Source: Phocaeicola barnesiae DSM 18169 = JCM 13652 (GTDB lineage Bacteria; Bacteroidota; Bacteroidia; Bacteroidales; Bacteroidaceae). From it: a DNA stretch of 38,431 bases. This document shows positions 1 to 5,806 of the stretch, one piece after another. Within the stretch, counting starts at the first letter, position 1. Each line of letters begins with the position of its first letter. Under the pieces are notes generated by a model, which worked only from the letters and a program-made list of their open reading frames with translations, searched no databases and had not been told where the DNA came from. The position numbers and the translations under genes are program-made. The DNA lies in NCBI RefSeq assembly GCF_000374585.1, contig NZ_KB894661.1:12066-50496 (forward strand), written 5' to 3'.

Positions 1-1
1 G

Positions 2-76
2 GGGCGTTTAGCTCAGCTGGTTCAGAGCATCTGCCTTACAAGCAGAGGGTCGGCGGTTCGAATCCGTCAACGCCCA
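2..76 (+). tRNA. tRNA-Val (anticodon TAC)
   Basis: Cloverleaf with a 7-bp acceptor stem (GGGCGTT with AACGCCC), D-arm GCTC..GAGC, anticodon stem TCTGC/GCAGA around loop CTTACAA, and T-loop TTCGAAT. The anticodon TAC reads GUA, so this is valine. The 3' CCA is not encoded (the bases after discriminator A76 are CTT). It lies at the window edge, so it may be the last gene of a tRNA cluster further left. Confidence 0.95.
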
Positions 77-81
77 CTTGA

Positions 82-107
82 AGCTTCGCTTTTGCGAGGC
101 TTTTTTT
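82..107 (+). terminator. Intrinsic terminator after tRNA-Val
   Basis: An 8-bp stem (AGCTTCGC with GCGAGGCT, one G-T pair) with a TTTT loop is followed directly by seven T. It starts five bases after the tRNA end. Confidence 0.85.
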
Positions 108-119
108 ATGCCCGGAATT

Positions 120-152
120 TTCCGGCGGATGTGCAGTGAGCATCCACCGGAA
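120..152. other. Imperfect hairpin at the cysK 3' end
   Basis: TTCCGG-CGGATG pairs with CATCC-ACCGGAA around a short loop, 11 bases beyond the cysK stop codon. No T run follows on the minus strand, so it is at best an RNA-stabilising or Rho-assisted 3' structure and not a proven terminator. Confidence 0.35.
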
Positions 153-162
153 CTGGAGTGTA

Positions 163-1110
163 TTACAGTGGGTATTCTTCGAATGCGTATAATACGGTGG
201 AAAGATACCTTTCTCCTGTGTCAGGTAGTAATACTACTATGTTTTTGCCTTTATAGGCTGGGTCTTTGGCTAGCTGCAGGGCTGCATAGGTGGCTGCTCC
301 GGCAGAGATGCCTACCAGTAATCCTTCTTTGAAGGACAGCTCGCGTCCTGTGCGGATTGCGTTGTCGTCGGTTACTCGTATGATGCGGTCCACTACTTCG
401 GGATGATAGCTTTTGGGGATGAATCCGGCGCCTATTCCTTGTATTTTGTGGGGACCTGGTTTGTCGCCTGACAAGACTGCCGACGAATCCGGTTCAACTC
501 CGATGATTTCTATGTTCGGATTGTGCTTTTTCAGGCCCATTCCTACGCCGCTAAGTGTTCCTCCGGTACCTACTCCTGCTACAAATACATCGACTGTACC
601 GTCCGTGTCTTTCCAGATTTCCTCGGCGGTAGTGCGTAAGTGCGCGTCCGGGTTGGCGGGATTCTCAAATTGCTGCAGGATTACCGAGTCTTTGATTTCG
701 GCCTTCAGTTCGTCTGCTTTTTGGATGGCTCCTTTCATGCCTAAGGCTCCAGGGGTCAGTACCAGTTTGGCTCCACGGGCTTTCAGCAGATTCTGCCGTT
801 CGATGCTCATGGTTTCGGGCATGGTCAGGATGGTTTTATAGCCTTTTACAAGGGCTACCCACGCCAGTCCTACCCCAGTGTTACCACTGGTCGGTTCGAT
901 GATGACGGAACCGGGTTTCAGGATTCCTTTCTTTTCGGCGTCTTCTATCATTGCGAGGGCGACTCTGTCTTTTACACTTCCTCCCGGATTGAAATATTCC
1001 AGTTTGGCGATAAGGTGTGCTTGGGCTTGGTGTGCTTCTCCTAATTTCTCTAATGCCAGTAAAGGCGTGTTGCCTATCAGTTCGGTCAGGCTTTTCTTGA
1101 TATTTGCCAT
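163..1110 (-). CDS. cysK: Cysteine synthase A (O-acetylserine sulfhydrylase)
   Basis: A 315-residue PLP enzyme of fold type II that makes L-cysteine from O-acetylserine and sulfide in the cytoplasm. Visible landmarks are the PLP lysine K47 in GGSVKDRV, the substrate loop TSGNTG at 74-79, the phosphate-binding loop GTGGT at 181-185, and the serine of GISAGA at 269 near the PLP ring nitrogen. Length is normal for CysK (about 310-325), and there is no C-terminal CBS pair, which argues against cystathionine beta-synthase. The ATG start sits 29 bases downstream of a Bacteroides -7 box. It is monocistronic: the upstream neighbour is a tRNA unit with its own terminator. CysM is the alternative; the motif set and length favour CysK. 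Confidence 0.95.
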   Translation of the reverse strand: MANIKKSLTELIGNTPLLALEKLGEAHQAQAHLIAKLEYFNPGGSVKDRVALAMIEDAEKKGILKPGSVIIEPTSGNTGVGLAWVALVKGYKTILTMPETMSIERQNLLKARGAKLVLTPGALGMKGAIQKADELKAEIKDSVILQQFENPANPDAHLRTTAEEIWKDTDGTVDVFVAGVGTGGTLSGVGMGLKKHNPNIEIIGVEPDSSAVLSGDKPGPHKIQGIGAGFIPKSYHPEVVDRIIRVTDDNAIRTGRELSFKEGLLVGISAGAATYAALQLAKDPAYKGKNIVVLLPDTGERYLSTVLYAFEEYPL

Positions 1111-1138
1111 GGTTGTATTTTATTGATTTTCGTTGATG

Positions 1139-1170
1139 CAAAAATAGGAGGAAAGGTAAGAGGAGGCAAT
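1139..1170 (-). promoter_or_regulatory. Probable cysK promoter
   Basis: On the minus strand a perfect -7 box TATTTTTG (1146-1139) is preceded, 20 bases upstream, by ATTG (1170-1167), one mismatch from the -33 TTTG consensus. Confidence 0.6.
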
Positions 1171-1196
1171 ACCTCTTTTGGGGTATATTGATAAAA

Positions 1197-1230
1197 CAAA
1201 AAAGAGAAGCGTCTTTTGAACGTTTCTCTT
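1197..1230 (-). terminator. Terminator of the tRNA-fMet unit
   Basis: Reading the minus strand, GAGAAACGTTC pairs with GACGCTTCTC around AAAA, and the stem is followed by a run of T. It begins immediately after the CCA of the distal tRNA. Confidence 0.8.
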
Positions 1231-1231
1231 C

Positions 1232-1307
<76 letters not shown>

Positions 1308-1325
1308 ATGTAGCGTTTTTGAGAG

Positions 1326-1398
<73 letters not shown>

Positions 1399-1421
1399 AT
1401 GTTGTTTTCTTAATTCGAGTG

Positions 1422-1453
1422 CAAAGGTACGGCTTTTATTTTTTGTATGCAAA
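1422..1453 (-). promoter_or_regulatory. Promoter of the tRNA-fMet pair
   Basis: Perfect Bacteroides promoter on the minus strand: TTTG (1453-1450), 20 bases, TACCTTTG (1429-1422). The sequence around the -7 box (TACCTTTGCACTC) is shared exactly with the tRNA-Lys promoter at 29465-29496. Confidence 0.85.
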
Positions 1454-1765
1454 TTTTTCTGTATTTTTTTGTTCGTAAAATGTTCCTGGAAGATGTTTGG
1501 TGGCCGTATCGGCTTTTTCAAGTGGATATTTATCGCTTTGACTGGCGTTTGGAAGCTCTTTTTCATCGTAGCTTGTACCCGATGGGCATAGTCGCCTTTT
1601 CGGAGGAATGATGCATCTTAGGTGCTGAAAGAATCTACTTCTCCGATAAACATCCTTTACATTTTGCTGTTTGAAACAGAGAAAGGTTTCAGGTGTGAGG
1701 ATTGAGTCTTTCTTCTGGGATTTCAGCTGATTTTGAGGGAAGAGCGCAATTTGTACAGCCTCGGA
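1454..1765. other. Intergenic stretch upstream of the TetR gene
   Basis: About 310 bases with no convincing gene. It holds a palindrome, CTGTTT-G-AAACAG at 1667-1679, followed by GAAAC..GTTTC (1673-1690). This could be a regulator site, about 90 bases upstream of the TetR promoter. Two short frames (33 and 44 codons including the stop, starting at 1493 and 1480) have no supporting start signals. Confidence 0.4.
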
Positions 1766-1797
1766 TTTGTATAGTCGGAATAAAAGCAGTACTTTTG
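1766..1797 (+). promoter_or_regulatory. Promoter of the TetR-fabG unit
   Basis: Perfect TTTG (1766-1769), 20 bases, TACTTTTG (1790-1797). The predicted transcript would start near 1804, about 30 bases before the ATG. The sequence AAAAG-N5-CTTTT (1782-1796) overlaps the -7 box and could be an operator for autoregulation; that part is inference. Confidence 0.8.
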
Positions 1798-1833
1798 CTC
1801 AGTTTTAGTATGTGATGTGCAACTCGTGAACGT

Positions 1834-2421
1834 ATGACAGTCTTAAAAACAAGAGCCCAATTAGTTGATGTAGCCCGGCAGTTGTTTGCCAAAAAGGGGG
1901 TAGAAGATACTACAATGAATGATATTGCAGTAGCTTCCAAGAAAGGGCGTCGTACGTTGTACACCTATTTCAAGAGCAAAGAGCAGATTTATCAGGCTGT
2001 GGTAGAATCGGAACTGGAAATGCTTTCGGACCACATGGAAATCACAGCGGCCAAGAATCTGAGTCCTGATGCCAAGATAATGGAACTGATTATCAACCAT
2101 CTGGATTCCATCAAAATGGTAGTCTATCGAAACGGTACGCTGAAGGCCAATTTTTTCCGTGACATCTGGCGGGTAGAAACGAAACGTAAGTATTTTGATG
2201 CCAAAGAAATAGAACTTTTCCGCAAGGTGCTGCAGGAAGGAAAGGACGAAGGGATTTTTCAGATAGACGATGTTGAGATTACTGCTGATATTCTTCATTA
2301 CTGTATAAAAGGGATTGAAGTTCCTTACATCCGGGGACAAATTGGAGAGAATCTGGACGATGAAACCGGATGGCGTTATGTGAAGAATATCGTATACGGT
2401 GCACTGGGATGTACACGATGA
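1834..2421 (+). CDS. TetR/AcrR family transcriptional regulator
   Basis: A 195-residue protein. The N-terminal 60 residues form a typical TetR DNA-binding domain: helix LVDVARQLFAKKG, then TTMNDIAVASKKGRRTLYTYFKSKEQIYQ, in which the recognition helix and the YxYFKSKE motif are clear. The C-terminal two thirds is a variable ligand-binding, dimerising helical domain, and its ligand cannot be read from sequence. fabG follows 29 bases downstream on the same strand, which suggests co-transcription and possibly a link to fatty acid synthesis. A perfect promoter lies upstream. Regulators of this family commonly repress their own operon, but no operator is proven here. Confidence 0.9.
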   Translation: MTVLKTRAQLVDVARQLFAKKGVEDTTMNDIAVASKKGRRTLYTYFKSKEQIYQAVVESELEMLSDHMEITAAKNLSPDAKIMELIINHLDSIKMVVYRNGTLKANFFRDIWRVETKRKYFDAKEIELFRKVLQEGKDEGIFQIDDVEITADILHYCIKGIEVPYIRGQIGENLDDETGWRYVKNIVYGALGCTR

Positions 2422-2450
2422 GTGGAATTTCTTAATTAAAACGTAATATT

Positions 2451-3197
2451 ATGGGATTATTAACAGGTAAGACAGCGATTGTAACAGGTGCCGCTCGTGG
2501 TATCGGTAAGGCAATTGCTTTGAAATTTGCTTCAGAAGGTGCAAATATCGCATTTACAGATTTGATGATTGACGAAAACGGTCAGAATACAGAAAAAGAA
2601 ATTGCTGCTTTGGGTGTGAAGGTAAAAGGTTACGCTTCGAATGCTGCCAGTTTCGAAGATACTGCCAAGGTAGTAGAACAGATTAAGGAAGATTTCGGTT
2701 CCATCGATATCCTGGTAAACAATGCCGGTATCACCAAGGATGGTCTGATGATGCGTATGTCTGAGGCACAGTGGGATGCTGTTATCGGTGTCAACCTGAA
2801 GTCAGCTTTTAACTTCATTCATGCTTGTACTCCGATTATGATGCGTCAGAAGAGTGGTAACATCATTAATATGGCTTCTGTAGTAGGTGTTCACGGAAAT
2901 GCCGGACAGTGTAATTATTCAGCTTCCAAGGCCGGTATGATTGGTCTGGCTAAGTCAATTGCCCAGGAATTGGGTTCTCGTGGAATCCGTGCCAATGCGA
3001 TTGCTCCGGGCTTCATCATCACTGAAATGACTGCTAAATTGTCTGATGAAGTGAAGGCTGAATGGAACAAGCGTATTCCTTTGCGTCGTGGTGGTACACC
3101 GGAAGATGTAGCGAACATCGCTCTGTTCCTGGCTTCTGATATGTCTTCATACGTATCAGGACAGGTAATCCAGGTGGATGGTGGTATGAACATGTAA
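2451..3197 (+). CDS. fabG: 3-oxoacyl-ACP reductase
   Basis: A 248-residue short-chain dehydrogenase that reduces 3-oxoacyl-ACP to 3-hydroxyacyl-ACP with NADPH in type II fatty acid synthesis. It has the cofactor motif TGAARGIG at 12-19, NNAG at 90-93, and catalytic S143, Y156 and K160 (YSASK). The C-terminal stretch PGFIITEMT and the ending GQVIQVDGGMNM are characteristic of FabG. Its length is exactly that of the family. It follows the TetR gene with a short gap and is followed by a strong terminator-like hairpin. Other SDR reductases are possible in principle, but the close match to FabG throughout makes that unlikely. Confidence 0.94.
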   Translation: MGLLTGKTAIVTGAARGIGKAIALKFASEGANIAFTDLMIDENGQNTEKEIAALGVKVKGYASNAASFEDTAKVVEQIKEDFGSIDILVNNAGITKDGLMMRMSEAQWDAVIGVNLKSAFNFIHACTPIMMRQKSGNIINMASVVGVHGNAGQCNYSASKAGMIGLAKSIAQELGSRGIRANAIAPGFIITEMTAKLSDEVKAEWNKRIPLRRGGTPEDVANIALFLASDMSSYVSGQVIQVDGGMNM

Positions 3198-3216
3198 TTT
3201 ATGCTGCATAACTCTG

Positions 3217-3274
3217 CAGGCACGGATTTCGCGGGTGTAGTACACACGAAGGTCGGAGTCCGTGCCTGTTTTTT
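3217..3274 (+). terminator. Terminator after fabG, with nested hairpin
   Basis: CAGGCACGGA (3217-3226) pairs perfectly with TCCGTGCCTG (3259-3268), followed by six T. The 32-base loop contains a second small stem (GTGTA/TACAC). The end of the structure is only 18 bases before the next gene's ATG. Confidence 0.8.
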
Positions 3275-3292
3275 ATTTGAATACGTTGAATC

Positions 3293-3964
3293 ATGACTGT
3301 AGTTTACGAAGACAATCATATTATTGTAGTCAACAAGACTGCCTCTGAAATTGTACAGGGAGATAAGACGGGCGATGTGCCTTTGTCGGAACTTGTGAAA
3401 CAATATCTGAAGGAGAAGTACGCAAAACCCGGTAATGTCTTTTTGGGAGTGATGCATCGCCTGGACCGTCCGGTAAGTGGGCTGGTGGTTTTCGCCAAGA
3501 CCAGTAAGGCTTTGGCCCGGTTGAATGAAATGTTCCGTAACAGCGAAGTGAAGAAGACCTATTGGGCGATAGTGAAACAGGCTCCGAAGGAACCGGAAGG
3601 CGAGCTGGTGAATTATCTGGTACGCAATGAAAGGCAGAACAAGTCGTATGCATACGATAAGGAAGTACCTAATTCCAAGAAAGCGGTGCTGCATTACCGG
3701 CTGATTGGCCATTCGCAGAATTATTTTCTGTTGGAAGTGGATTTGAAGACGGGGCGTCATCACCAGATCCGTTGTCAGTTGGCGAAGATGGGATGTCCTA
3801 TCAAAGGCGATTTGAAGTATGGATTTCCTCGTTCCAATCCGGATGGAAGCATTTGCCTGCATGCCCGTAGGGTACGTTTCATCCATCCGGTGTCAAAGGA
3901 AGAAATCGATTTGACGGCACCTGTTCCGGAAGGGAACCTGTGGAACGGTTTCGATATGCTTTGA
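3293..3964 (+). CDS. RluA-family RNA pseudouridine synthase
   Basis: A 223-residue stand-alone catalytic domain that converts uridine to pseudouridine in rRNA or tRNA. The family signature HRLDRPVSGLVVFAKT starts at H55, and D58 is the catalytic aspartate. KTGRHHQIR, where the family usually has KTGRTHQIR, is the second conserved block. No N-terminal S4 domain is present, so it resembles short RluA/TruC-type enzymes and not RluC/RluD. The target base cannot be assigned. The gene lies 18 bases beyond the fabG terminator, and I see no clear promoter of its own, so expression may depend on terminator read-through. Confidence 0.9.
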   Translation: MTVVYEDNHIIVVNKTASEIVQGDKTGDVPLSELVKQYLKEKYAKPGNVFLGVMHRLDRPVSGLVVFAKTSKALARLNEMFRNSEVKKTYWAIVKQAPKEPEGELVNYLVRNERQNKSYAYDKEVPNSKKAVLHYRLIGHSQNYFLLEVDLKTGRHHQIRCQLAKMGCPIKGDLKYGFPRSNPDGSICLHARRVRFIHPVSKEEIDLTAPVPEGNLWNGFDML

Positions 3965-3990
3965 TGATGGATACCGGTGGGTATAAAAAG

Positions 3991-4022
3991 TGAGTGGGAG
4001 CGCTTCACAGCGTTCCCACTCA
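3991..4022. terminator. Hairpin between convergent genes
   Basis: A 14-bp near-perfect stem (TGAGTGGGAGCGCT with AGCGTTCCCACTCA) with a TCAC loop. On the minus strand it is followed by ACTTTTTAT and so can terminate leftward transcripts from the sigma-54 activator. On the plus strand it follows the pseudouridine synthase by 27 bases but has no T run. Confidence 0.65.
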
Positions 4023-4269
4023 TTAACACATAGGCATCTTCTTTATAAAAAGAGGTTGAGTCCTCTTTATATATGGGGTTGGGTTTTAAAAAAAGCCTGT
4101 TAGTTTTTGTGTATGCAATTTGTACCGTAAATAGTATTGCAAGATACGTGCCAAACTTTATTGATTTATTTAAACACTTCTCAATGAGTTTGTTATGTAT
4201 TTTCTCTACATGCATCCAGTTTCCTTTTTTGTGGAAATGTGTGTGGATGGTGTGGAAAAAGTCTACACT
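4023..4269. other. AT-rich gap downstream of the activator gene
   Basis: There is no supported gene. A second hairpin (AAAGAGG with CCTCTTT, 4049-4068) lies here, and the motif TGTGGA recurs at 4230, 4242, 4251 and 4274, the last copy falling inside the 3' end of the neighbouring coding region. Function unknown. Confidence 0.4.
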
Positions 4270-5607
4270 TTATTGTGGAATGTTATAAAGTTTCAGTTTG
4301 TTGTAGAGTGTTTTTCGGTCTATACCAAGAAGTTGTGCAGCACGTGTCTTGTTATTTTTTGTTTGCTGCAGAGCCTGCAGAATCCGTTGTTTTTCATCGT
4401 CTTCGTTTCTTAATGTCAGATTAACGGTTTCCTGGTTTGTTTCTGTAGCGTGTAATTCTTCTCCTAATTCCTTACAGGTGATAAAATCTCCCGTAGCCAG
4501 TAGAGTGGCCCGTTTGACCACATTTTTCAGTTGACGCAGATTCCCCGGCCAGTCATAGCGTTGCAGGGCATCGCATGCTTCTGCATCGAATCCTACCAGA
4601 TTACGTTCCAACTCCTTGTTGGCCTGGTCAAGGAAGAAATTGGCAAAAAGCAGGATATCTTCCGTCCGGTCTTTCAGCGAAGGCATGTAAAGCGTGAATT
4701 CATTGATTCGGTGATACAAATCTTCGCGGAAATTTCCTTTTGCAATGGCTTCCTTCAGGTTCTCGTTTGTAGCGGTAACCAGACGTACATCCACTTCGAT
4801 TTCCTTGACCGAACCAATCCGCCGTACCCGGCGTTCCTGCAGTGCACGAAGCAATTGTACCTGTACTTCGTAACTCAGGTTCCCTATTTCATCCAGAAAA
4901 AGTGTTCCGCCGTTAGCTTCTTCGAAAGCGCCGACTTTATCGCTTAAGGCTCCGGTAAAGGACCCTTTGATGTGGCCGAAGAATTCGGATGCCGCTAGGT
5001 CTTTAGGGATGGAGCCACAATCGATGGCGACGAACGATTTGTCGGCCCGTTTGCTCAACTGGTGGATGCGGTGTGCCACATATTCTTTTCCGGTACCACT
5101 GGCACCGTTGATCAGTACGGACATTTGGGTCGGTGCTACCAGACGTACGTAGTTGAACAGCTGTTGTGCAGCTTCACTTTCTCCTTCCAGAAAATTTGAG
5201 GCAGTAGGCAACAGGATATTTTCTGTTTCTTTGGTTTCTTTATGGGGGAGTGCGATGGCTTCGTTGATTTTTTTGAGCAGTTCATCCGGCTGTATGGGTT
5301 TGGATATGTAGTCTGTGGCCCCTAGTTTCATACATTGCACGGCACTTTGGATTTCAGCATAACCGGTCATGATGATGAAAGGGATGTTTTTCTTCTGTTC
5401 TCTGAGCCAAGAGAGCAGGTTGATCCCGTCCTGATCAGGCAAGCGCAAATCAGAAATTACCAGATCGAATTCTTTTGAAAGCAGAATTTTCCGGGCACGT
5501 GCACTGGTGCTGGCTGTTTCTACATCGAATCCCTTTTTCCCCAACCACGTCTTCAGCATGGTAGAAAATGTCAAATCATCTTCAACGATCAGTACTGTTG
5601 AAACCAT
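4270..5607 (-). CDS. NtrC-family sigma-54-dependent response regulator
   Basis: 445 residues in three domains. The receiver (1-120) has acidic pocket D10-D11, phospho-acceptor D53, T81 and K103. The AAA+ domain (about 140-365) has Walker A GASGTGKE at 168-175, the sigma-54 contact loop as GSFTGA at 215-220 (the family consensus is GAFTGA) and Walker B GGTLFLDE at 233-240. A Fis-type helix-turn-helix ends the protein (TRAAQLLGIDRKTLYNKL). It should activate RpoN promoters when phosphorylated. The gene immediately upstream, 195 bases away, encodes a hybrid kinase with an HPt domain, the natural phosphodonor. Start chosen at the ATG; a -7-like box lies 20 bases upstream. Target genes are unknown. 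Confidence 0.95.
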   Translation of the reverse strand: MVSTVLIVEDDLTFSTMLKTWLGKKGFDVETASTSARARKILLSKEFDLVISDLRLPDQDGINLLSWLREQKKNIPFIIMTGYAEIQSAVQCMKLGATDYISKPIQPDELLKKINEAIALPHKETKETENILLPTASNFLEGESEAAQQLFNYVRLVAPTQMSVLINGASGTGKEYVAHRIHQLSKRADKSFVAIDCGSIPKDLAASEFFGHIKGSFTGALSDKVGAFEEANGGTLFLDEIGNLSYEVQVQLLRALQERRVRRIGSVKEIEVDVRLVTATNENLKEAIAKGNFREDLYHRINEFTLYMPSLKDRTEDILLFANFFLDQANKELERNLVGFDAEACDALQRYDWPGNLRQLKNVVKRATLLATGDFITCKELGEELHATETNQETVNLTLRNEDDEKQRILQALQQTKNNKTRAAQLLGIDRKTLYNKLKLYNIPQ

Positions 5608-5626
5608 AGCTATTTATTTAATTATA

Positions 5627-5634
5627 CAAATATA
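5627..5634 (-). promoter_or_regulatory. Possible -7 box of the activator gene
   Basis: TATATTTG on the minus strand fits TAnnTTTG exactly, about 20 bases upstream of the ATG. I see no -33 TTTG at the usual distance, so this is only a candidate. Confidence 0.4.
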
Positions 5635-5730
5635 ATCTTTTTATGGCATTATTCCATCTCTTTCGGATACTTTTTACATAAAACTTGTATGAAAATAGAA
5701 AATCCCTATCAAATATAACTCATTTAGCCA

Positions 5731-5806
5731 AAACATGAGGACGTTTTGATTCAAATATCCTCATGTTTCGATTCAAATGTCTAGACGAATTGTTCAAAAC
5801 GTCTAG
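5731..5806. repeat. Phased direct and inverted repeats between kinase and activator
   Basis: Direct repeats TTCAAAT, TTCAAAT and TTCAAAA start at 5750, 5772 and 5793, that is 22 and 21 bases apart, about two helical turns. The first two extend to GATTCAAAT. Two hairpin-capable inverted repeats frame them: AAACATGAGGA/TCCTCATGTTT (5731-5741, 5758-5768) and CTAGACG/CGTCTAG (5781-5787, 5800-5806). ACGTTTTGA (5741) also recurs inverted as TTCAAAACGT (5793). The right end includes the kinase stop codon. Likely a regulator binding region or a transcript-end structure; I cannot tell which. Confidence 0.6.

Noticed and set aside
1480..1611. Two short frames (44 and 33 codons including the stop, from 1480 and 1493), the second hydrophobic
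   Set aside because: No start signal, promoter or terminator; they overlap each other in different frames. Kept only as a note in the intergenic entry.
2915..3886. Long open frame (323 codons) on the minus strand across fabG and the pseudouridine synthase
   Set aside because: It lies antisense to two clear genes and has no family motif; its composition is that of a shadow frame.
4201..4280. TGTGGA cluster as a replication origin
   Set aside because: No full DnaA boxes (TTATCCACA), no dnaA or dnaN nearby and no AT-rich 13-mer array.
4073..4288. 71-codon + strand frame, hydrophobic
   Set aside because: AT-rich DNA easily gives Phe/Leu/Ile-rich frames; it overlaps the end of the activator gene and has no promoter.
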